This document shows, one piece after another, positions 18,532 through 28,042 of a stretch of 64,000 bases of DNA (positions within the stretch are counted from its first letter, which is position 1; each line of letters opens with the position of its first letter). The notes under the pieces were generated by a model, which did not search any database, was not told the origin of the DNA, and saw nothing but the letters and a program-made list of their open reading frames with translations. Source of the stretch: Caldicoprobacter algeriensis (GTDB lineage Bacteria; Bacillota; Clostridia; Caldicoprobacterales; Caldicoprobacteraceae). The DNA lies in the NCBI RefSeq assembly GCF_023838525.1, contig NZ_JAHUQD010000002.1:1-64000 (forward strand), read 5' to 3'. The translations under genes and the position numbers were made by a program.

Positions 18532-20754
18532 TTATTCGCCATTTCGGCGTACACCGTTCTGCTGCCCTTCTGTTGGCAGTGCAAACCGTACCGTCACTTC
18601 AGTACCGAGTTCAACCTGCGTCCCAGGCGCCGGGTCCTGCCCCACCGCAATTCCTGAACCTTCTATTCTAAGCCTCAGGCCTTCCGAAACCAGGATCCGG
18701 TTAGCCTCGCGAATCGATTTGCCCAGCACATCGGGCACGATTACCATCCCCTCAGCAGGCGGCTGTGCAGCCTGCTCCTCCGGCTGGCTCTCTGCCCCTC
18801 GCTCAGTGTAAAGCAAAACGGTAGTCCCCGAGATAACCTTTGCGCCCGGCTTGGGCATCTGGTCTTTTACAACGGTCCCTGTCTCATCAGCCAAATACTC
18901 CAGCCCTGCCTCTTTGAGGGCTTGGGCAGCCTCTTCCAAACTCATTCCTATAACGTCCGGCACTTCCACCTGCTGCATATCTTCCTGTGTTTCCTCATCA
19001 AACACCGGCTCAACGCCCAGATACTTAAGAGTATCCTCCAGTATGTTCTTCACATAAGGCGCCGCGATAATGCTACCAAAAGTAACTGGCGCCTGTGGTT
19101 CATCCACCATAAACAGTACGATCACCCGTGGATTGTCAGCAGGTGCAAAACCGATAAACGACGATATATTCTTATTGGGTATGATCTTGCCCCCCGGTCC
19201 ATATTTCTGCGCTGTACCGGTCTTTCCTCCTACCCTGTAGCCAGGAATATATGCGTTTCTTCCACTTCCATCGGTCACAACGCTTTCCAGCACTTCTCTC
19301 ATGATTTTTGACGTCTCAGGCGATATCACCTGCCGCACCTTTTGGGGAGTAACAGTTTTGACCACCCGCTCGGTTTCCTGGCCGTTTTCATCGACCACCA
19401 CCTCGCGAAGCTCCTTGGCGATATAGGGCTTCATCAAGTTGCCGCCGTTTATGACCGCCGAAACCGCTGTGATGAGCTGAATCGGCGTAACTGAAATGGC
19501 CTGCCCGAACCCCATTCTAGCCAGGTCAACATTCTTTGCAGACTCCTTTGGCATTATGATGCCTCTCTCTTCGCCAAGTACATCGATCCCCGTGGGCTGG
19601 CCAAACCCAAATTCGTTCAGGTAATGGTAAAACTTATCCTTGCCCAGCCTCAATGCCAGCTCCATAAATACCGGGTTACAGGAATTCTGTACGGCTTTAG
19701 AGAAAGTCTCGTGGCCGTGGCCACCAGCCCGCCAGCAGTTTATCCTCTGCCCGTCCACCATCTTATACCCCGGACAATTGAAGGTGCTATTCAGGCTGAC
19801 AACCCCCTCTTCAAGGGCCGCAGCAGCTGTTATTATTTTGAAAGTAGACCCTGGATCGATGTTGTCCTTACACGCAAAGTTCTTCACGTACTGCTGCATC
19901 TCTTCGAAATCGCCCACATCGCGCGGCGGGTCATTGGGATCGAAAGTCGGCCAGTTTGCCATCGCAAGTATTTCACCCGTATTGGGGTCCATGACGATGG
20001 CATACACCTTCTTGGGATTATACTTGGCAACTACATTGTTTACCTCTCTCTCGGTGAAATACTGTATAACCTGGTCGATGGTGAGCACCAAATTAAGCCC
20101 GTCGATGGGCGGAATATACCTGTCTACATTATAAGGCATTTCTCGACCTGCAGCATCGGTCTCCATTACTATTTTGCCTGGAAACCCTTTCAGATACTTG
20201 TCATAGTAAAGCTCTATACCCTCCTGGCCTTTTAATCCTTCCCCCGGTTCTGCATATTTCATGGTAAACCCCAAAACATGAGCAGCCAGGCTGCCGTTGG
20301 GATAATACCTCTTGGGCTCTTCGGTGAAGTCAAGGCCCTTGATATTCAGGGCACGGATCTTGTTAGCAGTCTCCCTGTCAACCTGGCGCTTTATCCACAC
20401 GTATGTACTTGATGTGTTGGTCAACTTTTTATATAGCTCCTGTTCGTCCAGCCCTAGAATGGGCGCAATTAAAGAAGTCACCTTCTGTGGATCGCTTATC
20501 TGGCTGGGCCTTGCCGCTATAGACTCGGAAGTAGCGCTCTGCGCCAGGACCTTGCCATTTCTATCCTTAATGACCCCTCTTCTTGGGAAAACGTCCAAAT
20601 CACGGGTCCACTGGTCTGCCGCTTTCTTCTGAAGGTCCACTCCCCATACCAACTGTATGTATCCCACCCTGATGGTTAAGGCAAAAAAAATTAGAGTAAA
20701 TCCTAGCAACAGAGCCACCAAACGCTTTCTGTTGGTAACTCCTGGTAATGCCAC
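18532..20754 (-). CDS. spoVD: SpoVD/FtsI-type penicillin-binding protein with two PASTA domains
   Basis: 740 residues: an N-terminal membrane anchor (about 10-35), a PBP dimerisation domain, then the transpeptidase with SxxK as GSTFKIITAAA, SxN as NSCNP and KTG as GGKTGTAQKYG. After about residue 585 come two PASTA repeats (VEVPDVIGMSLEEAAQALKEAG and VIVPDVLGKSIREANRILVSEG), as in B. subtilis SpoVD. It crosslinks septal or cortex peptidoglycan with the SEDS protein of the cluster. The start is GTG 20754. It is the only class B PBP in this block, so it may also serve vegetative division. Confidence 0.93.
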   Translation of the reverse strand: MALPGVTNRKRLVALLLGFTLIFFALTIRVGYIQLVWGVDLQKKAADQWTRDLDVFPRRGVIKDRNGKVLAQSATSESIAARPSQISDPQKVTSLIAPILGLDEQELYKKLTNTSSTYVWIKRQVDRETANKIRALNIKGLDFTEEPKRYYPNGSLAAHVLGFTMKYAEPGEGLKGQEGIELYYDKYLKGFPGKIVMETDAAGREMPYNVDRYIPPIDGLNLVLTIDQVIQYFTEREVNNVVAKYNPKKVYAIVMDPNTGEILAMANWPTFDPNDPPRDVGDFEEMQQYVKNFACKDNIDPGSTFKIITAAAALEEGVVSLNSTFNCPGYKMVDGQRINCWRAGGHGHETFSKAVQNSCNPVFMELALRLGKDKFYHYLNEFGFGQPTGIDVLGEERGIIMPKESAKNVDLARMGFGQAISVTPIQLITAVSAVINGGNLMKPYIAKELREVVVDENGQETERVVKTVTPQKVRQVISPETSKIMREVLESVVTDGSGRNAYIPGYRVGGKTGTAQKYGPGGKIIPNKNISSFIGFAPADNPRVIVLFMVDEPQAPVTFGSIIAAPYVKNILEDTLKYLGVEPVFDEETQEDMQQVEVPDVIGMSLEEAAQALKEAGLEYLADETGTVVKDQMPKPGAKVISGTTVLLYTERGAESQPEEQAAQPPAEGMVIVPDVLGKSIREANRILVSEGLRLRIEGSGIAVGQDPAPGTQVELGTEVTVRFALPTEGQQNGVRRNGE

Positions 20755-20782
20755 GGAATTACCACCCCCCTTGCTTCACCCC

Positions 20783-21232
20783 TCAGTCGATCAATCTTAG
20801 AATAAAATCCCATATGTCCGTCTCCTGGTGCTTTGCCACTTCTGTCTGTTTCTGTTGCCCCTCATCCTCGGGAAGCTCAACAAATTGTATCTGCGTTTGG
20901 TCAGGATAGTCCATATGAAGCTGATTTTTGGCAACTTCTTCTATCCTTCTCAAATCCTCGCTTGCCGCAAGCTCCAGTTTCAGCAATTCACTTTGTTTAA
21001 GCGCTTGATCCAGCTTTTTCTCAAGCTCAAGTATCTGCTGATGATTTTCTGCGATCGTAGCATGCCGGCTAACTACCAGGAATGCCATCATGAATCCTAG
21101 CGCTACCAAAATTACAGGCTTTATCCTTCTGGCAAGCTTTGGCTTGGGTTTAGCCTTTGCCTTTGGTTTGACTTCCCTTCGGGGTTTAGATAGCTGTTCT
21201 ACCTGATATTGTCGTTTTGGAGCTACTACCAA
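20783..21232 (-). CDS. ftsL: Cell division protein FtsL
   Basis: 149 residues: a Lys/Pro-rich basic N-terminus (REVKPKAKAKPKPKLARR), one membrane helix (VILVALGFMMAFLVV) and an extracytoplasmic coiled coil (QQILELEKKLDQALKQSELLKLELAA). FtsL has little sequence conservation; the call rests on this layout and on its place between rsmH and spoVD. The start is TTG 21232, 10 nt after AGGAGG. Confidence 0.87.
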   Translation of the reverse strand: MVVAPKRQYQVEQLSKPRREVKPKAKAKPKPKLARRIKPVILVALGFMMAFLVVSRHATIAENHQQILELEKKLDQALKQSELLKLELAASEDLRRIEEVAKNQLHMDYPDQTQIQFVELPEDEGQQKQTEVAKHQETDIWDFILRLID

Positions 21233-21281
21233 TTTTATTCATCCTCCTTATCTTTTATGTATCCTCATTCCTGGTAGCGGT

Positions 21282-22208
21282 TCATAACTTTTGGCAGCAC
21301 CTCGCCTTAGCGCTGCGCGAACGAGGATTGGCAGAGACCTCCCTTGAGGTAGGGGTTACTGGCTTGCTGGTCAGCAACTTCACCAGAGGCCGTCTACCGC
21401 AGATGCAGACGGGAGAATCAGGGGGGCATGTACATGGGTTGCTCAAACTGCGGAACATCTGCTTTACTATCCTGTCCTCCAGCGAATGAAAGGATATGAT
21501 ACACAGCCGTCCGCCTGGCTTTAGAACTTCTACCGCGCTTTCTATTGCCCTGGGAAGCAAATTAAGTTCCTGGTTTACCTCTATGCGTATGGCCTGAAAG
21601 GTACGCTTTGCAGGATGCGGGCCTTCGCGCCTGGCCGCAGCGGGTATGGCCCTCTTTATGACATCTACCAGCTGTCCCGTAGTCTCAATAGGTCTACTGC
21701 TTACTATGAACTCCGCTATGCGCTTGGCCCACCGCTCCTCGCCGTATTCCCTGATGACACGTTCCAGCTCTTGCTGCGAATATTCATTGACGACATTGTA
21801 AGCGCTGAAAGTTTGTGTAGGGTCCATTCTCATGTCAAGTGGCGCATCCTGCATATATGTAAAGCCCCGAGCTCTCTCTTCCAGCTGATAGGATGAAACG
21901 CCAAGGTCCAACAGCATCCCGTCAACAGCATCTATTCCAAGGCTTTTGAGCACCTCTTTTACATTGGCAAAATTGGCATGCACCAGTTTAAAACAGCCTT
22001 CAAATTCCTCCAGCTTTTTCTGCGCCGCTTCCAATGCATTCGGGTCTCTATCAATGCCGATCAAAAATCCACCGGGAATTATCCGCTTCAGTATCTCATA
22101 GGCATGGCCTCCGCCTCCGACCGTCCCATCCACGATGACCTGTCCAGGATGGCAATCCAAAAGTTTAAGCACCTCATCAAGCAAGACAGGCGTATGACTG
22201 AACTCCAT
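21282..22208 (-). CDS. rsmH: 16S rRNA (cytosine1402-N4)-methyltransferase RsmH
   Basis: 308 residues beginning [17 protein letters not shown]. The SAM site reads [15 protein letters not shown], followed by [22 protein letters not shown], the RsmH signature with [25 protein letters not shown] and [17 protein letters not shown] follow. It makes m4C1402 in the P site. Ribosome site GGAGGAGTGG; 19 bp after mraZ. Confidence 0.96.
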   Translation of the reverse strand: MEFSHTPVLLDEVLKLLDCHPGQVIVDGTVGGGGHAYEILKRIIPGGFLIGIDRDPNALEAAQKKLEEFEGCFKLVHANFANVKEVLKSLGIDAVDGMLLDLGVSSYQLEERARGFTYMQDAPLDMRMDPTQTFSAYNVVNEYSQQELERVIREYGEERWAKRIAEFIVSSRPIETTGQLVDVIKRAIPAAARREGPHPAKRTFQAIRIEVNQELNLLPRAIESAVEVLKPGGRLCIISFHSLEDRIVKQMFRSLSNPCTCPPDSPVCICGRRPLVKLLTSKPVTPTSREVSANPRSRSAKARCCQKL

Positions 22209-22227
22209 CTATCCACTCCTCCGGCTA

Positions 22228-22659
22228 TCAAATCCCAAGCTCCGCCATCCTCTCCACAATTGCTTCATGGTCGAGATTTGAAGCGCTATTATACTCATCC
22301 CATCTGTCTTTGCTCCAAATCTCCACTCGGGTAGATACGCCTATTATAACCACATCTTTTTCTAGCCCGGCATACTCTCTCAAATTGGCTGGAATGAGAA
22401 TCCTACCCTGCTTGTCCAGCTCACACTCACACGCACCCGCAAAAAAGAAGCGTATAAAAGCGCGGGCATCCTTATTGGTTAAGGGAAGTGAACGGAGCTT
22501 CTTTTCTAAAATGCCCCATTCCTCATTGGGGTATACAAACAAGCATTGATCCAGCCCTTTGGTCAACACGAATTTTTCTCCCAGACCTTCTCTGAACTTG
22601 GCTGGCATTATGACCCGGCCTTTTGGGTCTATGGTGTGCTGGTACTCCCCAATGAACAA
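22228..22659 (-). CDS. mraZ: Transcriptional regulator/division protein MraZ
   Basis: 143 residues from TTG 22659, giving the family N-terminus [24 protein letters not shown]. Two AbrB-like halves each have a DxxGR motif (DPKGRV, DKQGRI). The longer frame from GTG 22668 adds GGL and starts inside the ribosome site. MraZ is a ring-forming DNA-binding repressor of the dcw operon; three spaced GTGG repeats on its own promoter fit autoregulation. Confidence 0.94.
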   Translation of the reverse strand: MFIGEYQHTIDPKGRVIMPAKFREGLGEKFVLTKGLDQCLFVYPNEEWGILEKKLRSLPLTNKDARAFIRFFFAGACECELDKQGRILIPANLREYAGLEKDVVIIGVSTRVEIWSKDRWDEYNSASNLDHEAIVERMAELGI

Positions 22660-22679
22660 GCCCCCCACCCCCTTAACCT

Positions 22680-22714
22680 ATTATCCCACCACTTCTCCCC
22701 ACTTTCAACCACTT
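22680..22714 (-). promoter_or_regulatory. mraZ promoter with three MraZ boxes
   Basis: On the minus strand AAGTGGTTGA, AAGTGGGGAG and AAGTGGTGGG are head-to-tail 10-bp repeats (22714-22685). The promoter TTGAAA-17-GATAAT (-35 at 22708-22703, -10 at 22685-22680) is laid across them. MraZ of E. coli and Bacillus is known to bind GTGGG-like repeats spaced by one helical turn, so this is a strong operator candidate for the whole division cluster. Confidence 0.8.
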
Positions 22715-22805
22715 TTATGAATTATTTCTCTAAAACTTTTTAAAATCCTGCTGTCATAAGTAAAAAAATAAAAATTTAATCCCGGAGTCCTATAGTATAT
22801 TTTTT

Positions 22806-22860
22806 CAAAACAAAAACCCTGCTCTTGATGTACTACTTCGTTAGTACCCAGGCAGGGTTT
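22806..22860 (-). terminator. Terminator of the ABC exporter operon
   Basis: Stem AAACCCTGC/GCAGGGTTT with an inner hairpin (GTACTA/TAGTAC). On the minus strand it is followed by TTTTTGTTTTG. It lies about 60 bp beyond the stop of the ABC gene ending at 22918. Confidence 0.75.
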
Positions 22861-22917
22861 CCATCCCAACGCATAACATTTAAATGCTCATATCCAGCTA
22901 TCCTGTCACAGCCATAC

Positions 22918-24702
22918 CTAGGCAATACACTGATATACAAGCTGTTTCTCATAAAGCTGACGGTACAGGCCTCCCTTTTTGAGCAGCTCATCATGGGTGC
23001 CAATCTCCTTTATCCTGCCTTTGTCAATCACTATGATCTTATCGGCATTTCTTATGGTGGAAAGCCTGTGGGCTATGATGATGGTGGTCCTTCCACCGGA
23101 TATATTGGCCATGGCCTGCTGAATGGCCATCTCGGTCTCGGTATCGATATTTGCCGTTGCCTCGTCCAGCACGAACACCGCAGGATTGAAAGCCACTGCC
23201 CTGGCAAAGGATATTAGCTGCCTCTGTCCAGCCGAGAAGGTACATCCCCTTTCCTTTACCTCTTCATCATATTTATTAGGAAGGGACTCGATAAATCTGT
23301 CGGCGCAAACCAGCCTGGCTGTTCGCACGATGTCCTCATCGGTTATTGAGCTGTTTCTCAAGCGTATATTGGATTTGACATCACCCGAAAACAGAAATAC
23401 GTCTTGCATTACCACCGCTATTTGCCGCCTCAAATCCTTCAAGTTGTACTCCCGTATGTCCACCCCATCGATCAATATTTTCCCTTTTTGTATATCGTAA
23501 AATCTTGCCATAAGGTTTATGATTGTAGATTTTCCTGAACCAGTGGCTCCTACAAAAGCCACCGTCTCGCCCGGTTCAATCTTAAAGCTGACGTCTTTTA
23601 GCACCCAGTTTTCATCGTCGTATGCAAACCACACGTTCTTAAACTCAACCTCTCCCCTGATACGCTTGACATGTCTTCCTCTCTCCATATCCTCTAAAAA
23701 CTCTCGGGTGTCGAGCACGTCGAATATACGCTCTGCCGAAATCAAAGCCGACTGTATGGATGTATAGAATTCTGCAATCTCATTGATGGGCGCAAAAAAC
23801 TGCCTGATATAGGTTATAAAGGCGTACAGGACTCCTATCTCCAGGTATCCACCCGTAATCCTGCCGCTGGCATACCATATCAGCAGTGCGATGATCAAGG
23901 TGTTTATAACCTCTATGATTGGTCTCCCCAGGCTGTTTAAAACTACTTCCCTCAGGCTGGTGTCAAAATACTCTTTATCCAACTTCTGAAACTCCTCCAG
24001 CTTTTCCTTTTCCCTGTGAAAGATGCGCACCTGCTTCATGCCGGATATGTTCTCAGCCAAAAACCCGTTTATCCTGCCTATGAGCACCTTCATCCTCATG
24101 AAGTTCTTTCGCGCCGCCCTTCTATATATAACAGTAACCAGCGCTATCAAAGGAATGCTGCACATGCTGATCAGCGCAAGAGAGGCGTCCATGGCAAACA
24201 TGGCGGCTATTATCCCCAAAATCATGATCATGTCCCTTATGGAATTGACTAGCACCCCAGAGAATATCTCATTCAAAGCCTCCACATCGTTTGTCACCCT
24301 GGTGAGTATCCTGCCCGATGAGTTCCTGTCGAAAAATTTCATGGACATGTTCTGTATATGTGTAAAAAGCTGGTTTCTTATGTCATACATTATTTTTTGT
24401 CCGATATAAGTCAGTATATAGGCCTGAGAATAGGTGAGCCCGCATCCTGCCAGCACAACTGCCAAATACAGCAGCCCCATGCGCATGAAGACGTCAGGAG
24501 CGTATATCTTCAAAGCCAGATAGTTGTCTATCACATACTTTATGATATACGGCTTTATGATGGTGGCACCGTTTATCAAAAACGCAAACAGTATATTTAA
24601 AGCCAAAAGCGGTAAATAGGGCTTAAAATATTTAAGCAGCCTTATGACCAAAGCCTTTTTATCCCTGCGCAAAGAGTATTCGCTGTCTATCCTGTACTCC
24701 AT
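22918..24702 (-). CDS. ABC exporter half-transporter, consensus-site partner
   Basis: 594 residues: an exporter membrane domain with six helices (about 20-320) and a nucleotide-binding domain with Walker A GATGSGKST, a signature written FSAGQRQ instead of LSGGQ, Walker B VFVLDEATANID (catalytic Glu present) and IIIAHRLSTI. With the gene just upstream, which has Asp in place of the catalytic Glu, it fits a heterodimeric exporter of the TM287/288 or BmrCD type. Substrate unknown (drug, lipid or peptide). 6 bp after its partner. Confidence 0.9.
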   Translation of the reverse strand: MEYRIDSEYSLRRDKKALVIRLLKYFKPYLPLLALNILFAFLINGATIIKPYIIKYVIDNYLALKIYAPDVFMRMGLLYLAVVLAGCGLTYSQAYILTYIGQKIMYDIRNQLFTHIQNMSMKFFDRNSSGRILTRVTNDVEALNEIFSGVLVNSIRDMIMILGIIAAMFAMDASLALISMCSIPLIALVTVIYRRAARKNFMRMKVLIGRINGFLAENISGMKQVRIFHREKEKLEEFQKLDKEYFDTSLREVVLNSLGRPIIEVINTLIIALLIWYASGRITGGYLEIGVLYAFITYIRQFFAPINEIAEFYTSIQSALISAERIFDVLDTREFLEDMERGRHVKRIRGEVEFKNVWFAYDDENWVLKDVSFKIEPGETVAFVGATGSGKSTIINLMARFYDIQKGKILIDGVDIREYNLKDLRRQIAVVMQDVFLFSGDVKSNIRLRNSSITDEDIVRTARLVCADRFIESLPNKYDEEVKERGCTFSAGQRQLISFARAVAFNPAVFVLDEATANIDTETEMAIQQAMANISGGRTTIIIAHRLSTIRNADKIIVIDKGRIKEIGTHDELLKKGGLYRQLYEKQLVYQCIA

Positions 24703-24708
24703 TTTAAT

Positions 24709-26520
24709 TTACCCCCTTCCCTGTAACAACAGATTATCCTCAACCTGTTCTATTTGGGACCTGTACAGGTTGTAATAAGCCCCCTTAAGTCTCATCAGCT
24801 CTTCATGGGTACCCCTTTCGATGATCCGCCCCTCATCCATAAATATGATGTGGTCACAGTACCTCACAACCGAAACTCGGTGAGATATCACTATACCCGT
24901 CCGCCCCTTTAACACATTTCTAAGGTTCTCCAAAATTTTCTGCTCGGTCTTCGTATCCACAGCCGAAAGGCTGTCATCAAGTATAAGTATAGAAGGGTCT
25001 TTGATAATGGCTCTGGCTATTGAAACCCTCTGCTTCTGGCCGCCCGAGAGGGTTACCCCCCGTTCACCCACGATGGTGTCAAATCCTTCAGGAAAGGACA
25101 TTATCTCATCGTAGATACCCGCCATTTTGGCAGCCTGTTCAATCTGGCGGTCACTATATATCGGCTTGAAAAACTCAATGTTGTTCTTTATTGTAGTGGA
25201 GAAAAGGAAATTGTCCTGGGGTACATAGCCTATGTTTTCCCTCAATACCTTTAGCGGTATGCGGTTTATATCCCTTCCTCCTATGAATATGTGACCATCC
25301 TCCACCTCGTATAGCCTCAATAGCAAATTGACCAGCGTGGTTTTGCCGCTACCGGTCCTACCCAGTATGCCTAAAGTTTCGCCTTCTCTGATTTCCAGAT
25401 TGATATCCTGCAGAACTTTTTTATCCGTACCCGGGTAGGCAAAGGTCAAATCCTTTATTACGATATCGCCTTTCAACCTCTCTATCTCTGTTGAATCATC
25501 TCTTGCCTCGTCGTTTAATCCAAAAAGCGATACAGCAGCCAGTGCATTCTCTGCATCCTTTTCGCTCTTTTCGCAGAATATCCTGTCAAGCCGCTGGATG
25601 GACGCCAGTCCCCTCTGCCATACCTCTATAACCCTGCCTATGCTTACGATAGGCCCCATGATTACCATTATATATGAGCTGAAGGCCACATAGTCACCTA
25701 GGGATATCACGCCTCTTGCCACCAGGCCGCTGCCATATATGATAAACAGCACAGTGCTTATCCCAAAGGTCAGCTGGGTTACCGGCCCCAGTACGGCTGA
25801 TACCCTGGTCAAGCTCATCTGGGTATCAACCCGGGCCTGGTTGTATCTTAAGAAATCCTGAACCTCTTCCTCTTCCTGCGCAAAGGCTTTTATAACCCTG
25901 ATGCCCGATATGTTCTCCTGGACTTTGCCGGATATCTGAGCAAAAGCTTTTTGTACCGCCCCAAACCTCTCCCTGATCTTCTTTCGTAAAAGGTATATGA
26001 TCATCACTATGAGGGGCGCCGGTGCAATGGCCATCAATGTCAATATCGGATTTATGGTCCTCACCATGATTATAATCGATATGGTATTGACCACCAGGCC
26101 ATCCAGGATTGAAGTAAAGCCGAAACCAAAAACCCTCCTTATGGCCTGTATATCGTTTATGGCATAGGCTATAAGGTCTCCCGTCTTGTTGTTGTCATAA
26201 AAGGAGGCCGGAAGGGTTTGCATGTGCGCAAACAGCTTCTCCCTCAAATAACACTCAAGGTATCTGTTGTTGCCAACCAAGAAATACCTCCAGGTAAACC
26301 TCAACACAAATGCGCCAACGGTTGCAGCTACCAGAATGAGCAAATACCTATTCGTAACCGAAGCCGGCATCCTGTCGTTGATGCTGTCGGTCACATACCC
26401 CATTATCTTGGGGATCATAGACGATATAAAAGACGTGACGAATAGGACAATTATACCTATTATATACCTCCACTTAAATTGCTTTATAAACTCCCACAGC
26501 AGCTGCGTAGTTTTCATCAT
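24709..26520 (-). CDS. ABC exporter half-transporter, degenerate-site partner
   Basis: 603 residues with six membrane helices and a nucleotide-binding domain: Walker A GRTGSGKTT, signature LSGGQKQRVSIARA, and Walker B LILDDSLSAVD, where Asp replaces the catalytic Glu. This asymmetry is typical of the regulatory half of heterodimeric exporters. There is no good Shine-Dalgarno sequence next to ATG 26520; GGAGATGGAG of the palindromic repeat lies about 20 nt upstream, so translation may depend on that structure. It follows the lacI-type gene on the same strand, 201 bp away. Confidence 0.9.
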   Translation of the reverse strand: MMKTTQLLWEFIKQFKWRYIIGIIVLFVTSFISSMIPKIMGYVTDSINDRMPASVTNRYLLILVAATVGAFVLRFTWRYFLVGNNRYLECYLREKLFAHMQTLPASFYDNNKTGDLIAYAINDIQAIRRVFGFGFTSILDGLVVNTISIIIMVRTINPILTLMAIAPAPLIVMIIYLLRKKIRERFGAVQKAFAQISGKVQENISGIRVIKAFAQEEEEVQDFLRYNQARVDTQMSLTRVSAVLGPVTQLTFGISTVLFIIYGSGLVARGVISLGDYVAFSSYIMVIMGPIVSIGRVIEVWQRGLASIQRLDRIFCEKSEKDAENALAAVSLFGLNDEARDDSTEIERLKGDIVIKDLTFAYPGTDKKVLQDINLEIREGETLGILGRTGSGKTTLVNLLLRLYEVEDGHIFIGGRDINRIPLKVLRENIGYVPQDNFLFSTTIKNNIEFFKPIYSDRQIEQAAKMAGIYDEIMSFPEGFDTIVGERGVTLSGGQKQRVSIARAIIKDPSILILDDSLSAVDTKTEQKILENLRNVLKGRTGIVISHRVSVVRYCDHIIFMDEGRIIERGTHEELMRLKGAYYNLYRSQIEQVEDNLLLQGRG

Positions 26521-26521
26521 A

Positions 26522-26605
26522 TACGAGCGCAGGAGACTCCATCTCCTTCAAGATGGAGATGAATGCGCTCTTCCCTCCTTTCTAACATTAACGCCTTTGC
26601 CTTCT
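26522..26605. repeat. Palindromic dispersed repeat, copy 3
   Basis: On the minus strand: TTAGAAAGGAGGGAAGAGCG, then a nested hairpin (outer GAGCGCA/TGCGCTC, inner CTCCATCT/AGATGGAG) ending GTCTCCTGCGCTCGTA right at the start codon of the ABC gene. Related in order and sequence to copy 4 at 27744-27820, and in its tail to copies 1 and 2. The rest of the gap (26606-26721) shows no gene. Confidence 0.55.
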
Positions 26606-26721
26606 CTATAAGTCTTAACTTGCTACGTTTGGCACTGTCGTGTATCTTCTCCCCTGAAAGACTCTTATATGTTTTTAACCGTATTGGGGAAAACTTTTTA
26701 AGAACCGCCTGAAAATTGCTT

Positions 26722-27735
26722 TTAAGACGACTCCCTTATGACGAATTCCGAAGGCAGGACGGTGGTGGTAGGAACCATATCCCCCTTATCAATGGCTCCC
26801 AGAATCATCTCGGCCGCTTTTAAGCCCATGTCATAAAGCGGAAGCTCAATAGACGAGAGAGTGGGGTGGATGAGCTCAAAAAAGTTGGACGAACCCACGG
26901 CCACAATCCTCACATCCTGAGGTATCCTTATGCCCAACATGTGACACGACTTTACAGTCAGCATGCCAAACCGCGGAGAAGCCGCAAGGATGGCATCAGG
27001 CCTGCAGCCTTTGTCTTCAAGCAACCTCATTATGGCCTGGCATACCTCGCCGTTATCATGCCCTCCCAAAACTATAAGCTCCTCTTTCACCTCATAGCCG
27101 TGCAAAGCCATGGCTTCCTTAAAGGTCTCCAGCCTTCTATCATTGGTGCGCCGGGGAACAGGCCCGGCATATGCTATATCTTTCACTCCCTGGGATTTAA
27201 AATACCCTATGACAGCTTGAATATGGCTCAGGTGATCGGTACATACCTCACCCACGTCTCTCCCTGAAGGATAGGTATTAACCATCACATAAGGAATACC
27301 CATGCTGTCCATATACTCTATATCTTCATCAGATATTGAGGCAAATGCAAAAATTATACCGTCTATCCTGTTTGAGCTGTAGTATTTTATGAACTCGGCT
27401 TCCTGTATGGATTCATATTTGTTAAAGAGGAGGCTTACCGAATAGTTGTGGGCCTGAAGCCCATCTCTGATGCCCTCAAGGGTTTTCATAAAATAGAAAT
27501 TGGTGACATTTCTGTCGGTGACCACGCCCACCGACATCGACCTTTTAAGCTTCATTCCCCTGGCGATCTGATCAGGGTGATAATTAAGCTTTTTTACGGC
27601 ATCAAGCACGGCCTGCCGGGTCTCGGGCCTTATCTTTATTCCCTTTACATTGTTGAGTATATACGACACCGTAGCCTGGGAAACACCGGCCTCCCTGGCT
27701 ACATCCTTGCTTGAAACCGATTTTTTCTTCCTCAT
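26722..27735 (-). CDS. LacI-family transcriptional regulator
   Basis: 337 residues. The helix-turn-helix is SSKDVAREAGVSQATVSYILNN with the hinge helix NYHPDQIARGMK. The remainder is the periplasmic-binding-like effector domain (SMSVGVVTDR, IDGIIFAFAS, RPDAILAASPRFGMLTV). Three identical palindromes with the central CG expected for LacI operators lie upstream, one on its own promoter. It precedes the ABC exporter pair on the same strand, which is unusual company for a LacI regulator; the effector is likely a sugar but cannot be named. Confidence 0.9.
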   Translation of the reverse strand: MRKKKSVSSKDVAREAGVSQATVSYILNNVKGIKIRPETRQAVLDAVKKLNYHPDQIARGMKLKRSMSVGVVTDRNVTNFYFMKTLEGIRDGLQAHNYSVSLLFNKYESIQEAEFIKYYSSNRIDGIIFAFASISDEDIEYMDSMGIPYVMVNTYPSGRDVGEVCTDHLSHIQAVIGYFKSQGVKDIAYAGPVPRRTNDRRLETFKEAMALHGYEVKEELIVLGGHDNGEVCQAIMRLLEDKGCRPDAILAASPRFGMLTVKSCHMLGIRIPQDVRIVAVGSSNFFELIHPTLSSIELPLYDMGLKAAEMILGAIDKGDMVPTTTVLPSEFVIRESS

Positions 27736-27743
27736 ATTTTACC

Positions 27744-27820
27744 TGCGTACTAGACCACCTTCCTCAAGATGGTAAATACGCGCTCTCCCTCCCTTCTAAA
27801 TGATGTAAATTTACGCCTTC
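27744..27820. repeat. Palindromic dispersed repeat, copy 4
   Basis: On the minus strand: GGCGTAAATTTACATCATT, AGAAGGGAGGGAGAGCGCG, then a hairpin (ACCATCTT with AAGGTGGT) and GTCTAGTACGCAGG just before the LacI start codon. Bounded by TGCGTA (27744-27749) and TACGC. Related to copy 3 over about 75 bp with small indels. Confidence 0.55.
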
Positions 27821-27911
27821 TTTTGCAGCTATACTCCCGATACCGCGTTGCCAGCCAATACTTATCATCCATTTTTTCGTCCTATTAATCCTCCTCCATT
27901 GCCCCCTCATG

Positions 27912-27959
27912 CACTTATACGTATAAATTATTCTTTGACATTAATTTATACGTATAAAT
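27912..27959. promoter_or_regulatory. LacI-type operators O2 and O3
   Basis: TTATACGTATAA at 27915-27926 and ATTTATACGTATAAAT at 27944-27959 are perfect palindromes with central CG. Their centres are 31 bp apart (three helical turns). They lie between the lacI promoter and its start codon, in the leader. Confidence 0.75.
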
Positions 27960-28042
27960 GGAGCCGTAAATAGGTTGAAATGCACTATTTTTAAAGAAGT
28001 ATGCTCTCCTGGTCCGATAGAGTATCGAACATAACCTGGTTT

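Noticed and set aside
26519-26715. A 60-odd codon open frame on the minus strand between the lacI-type gene and the ABC gene
   Set aside because: It has no ATG/GTG/TTG start near its 5' end, no ribosome site, and overlaps the palindromic repeat; probably chance.
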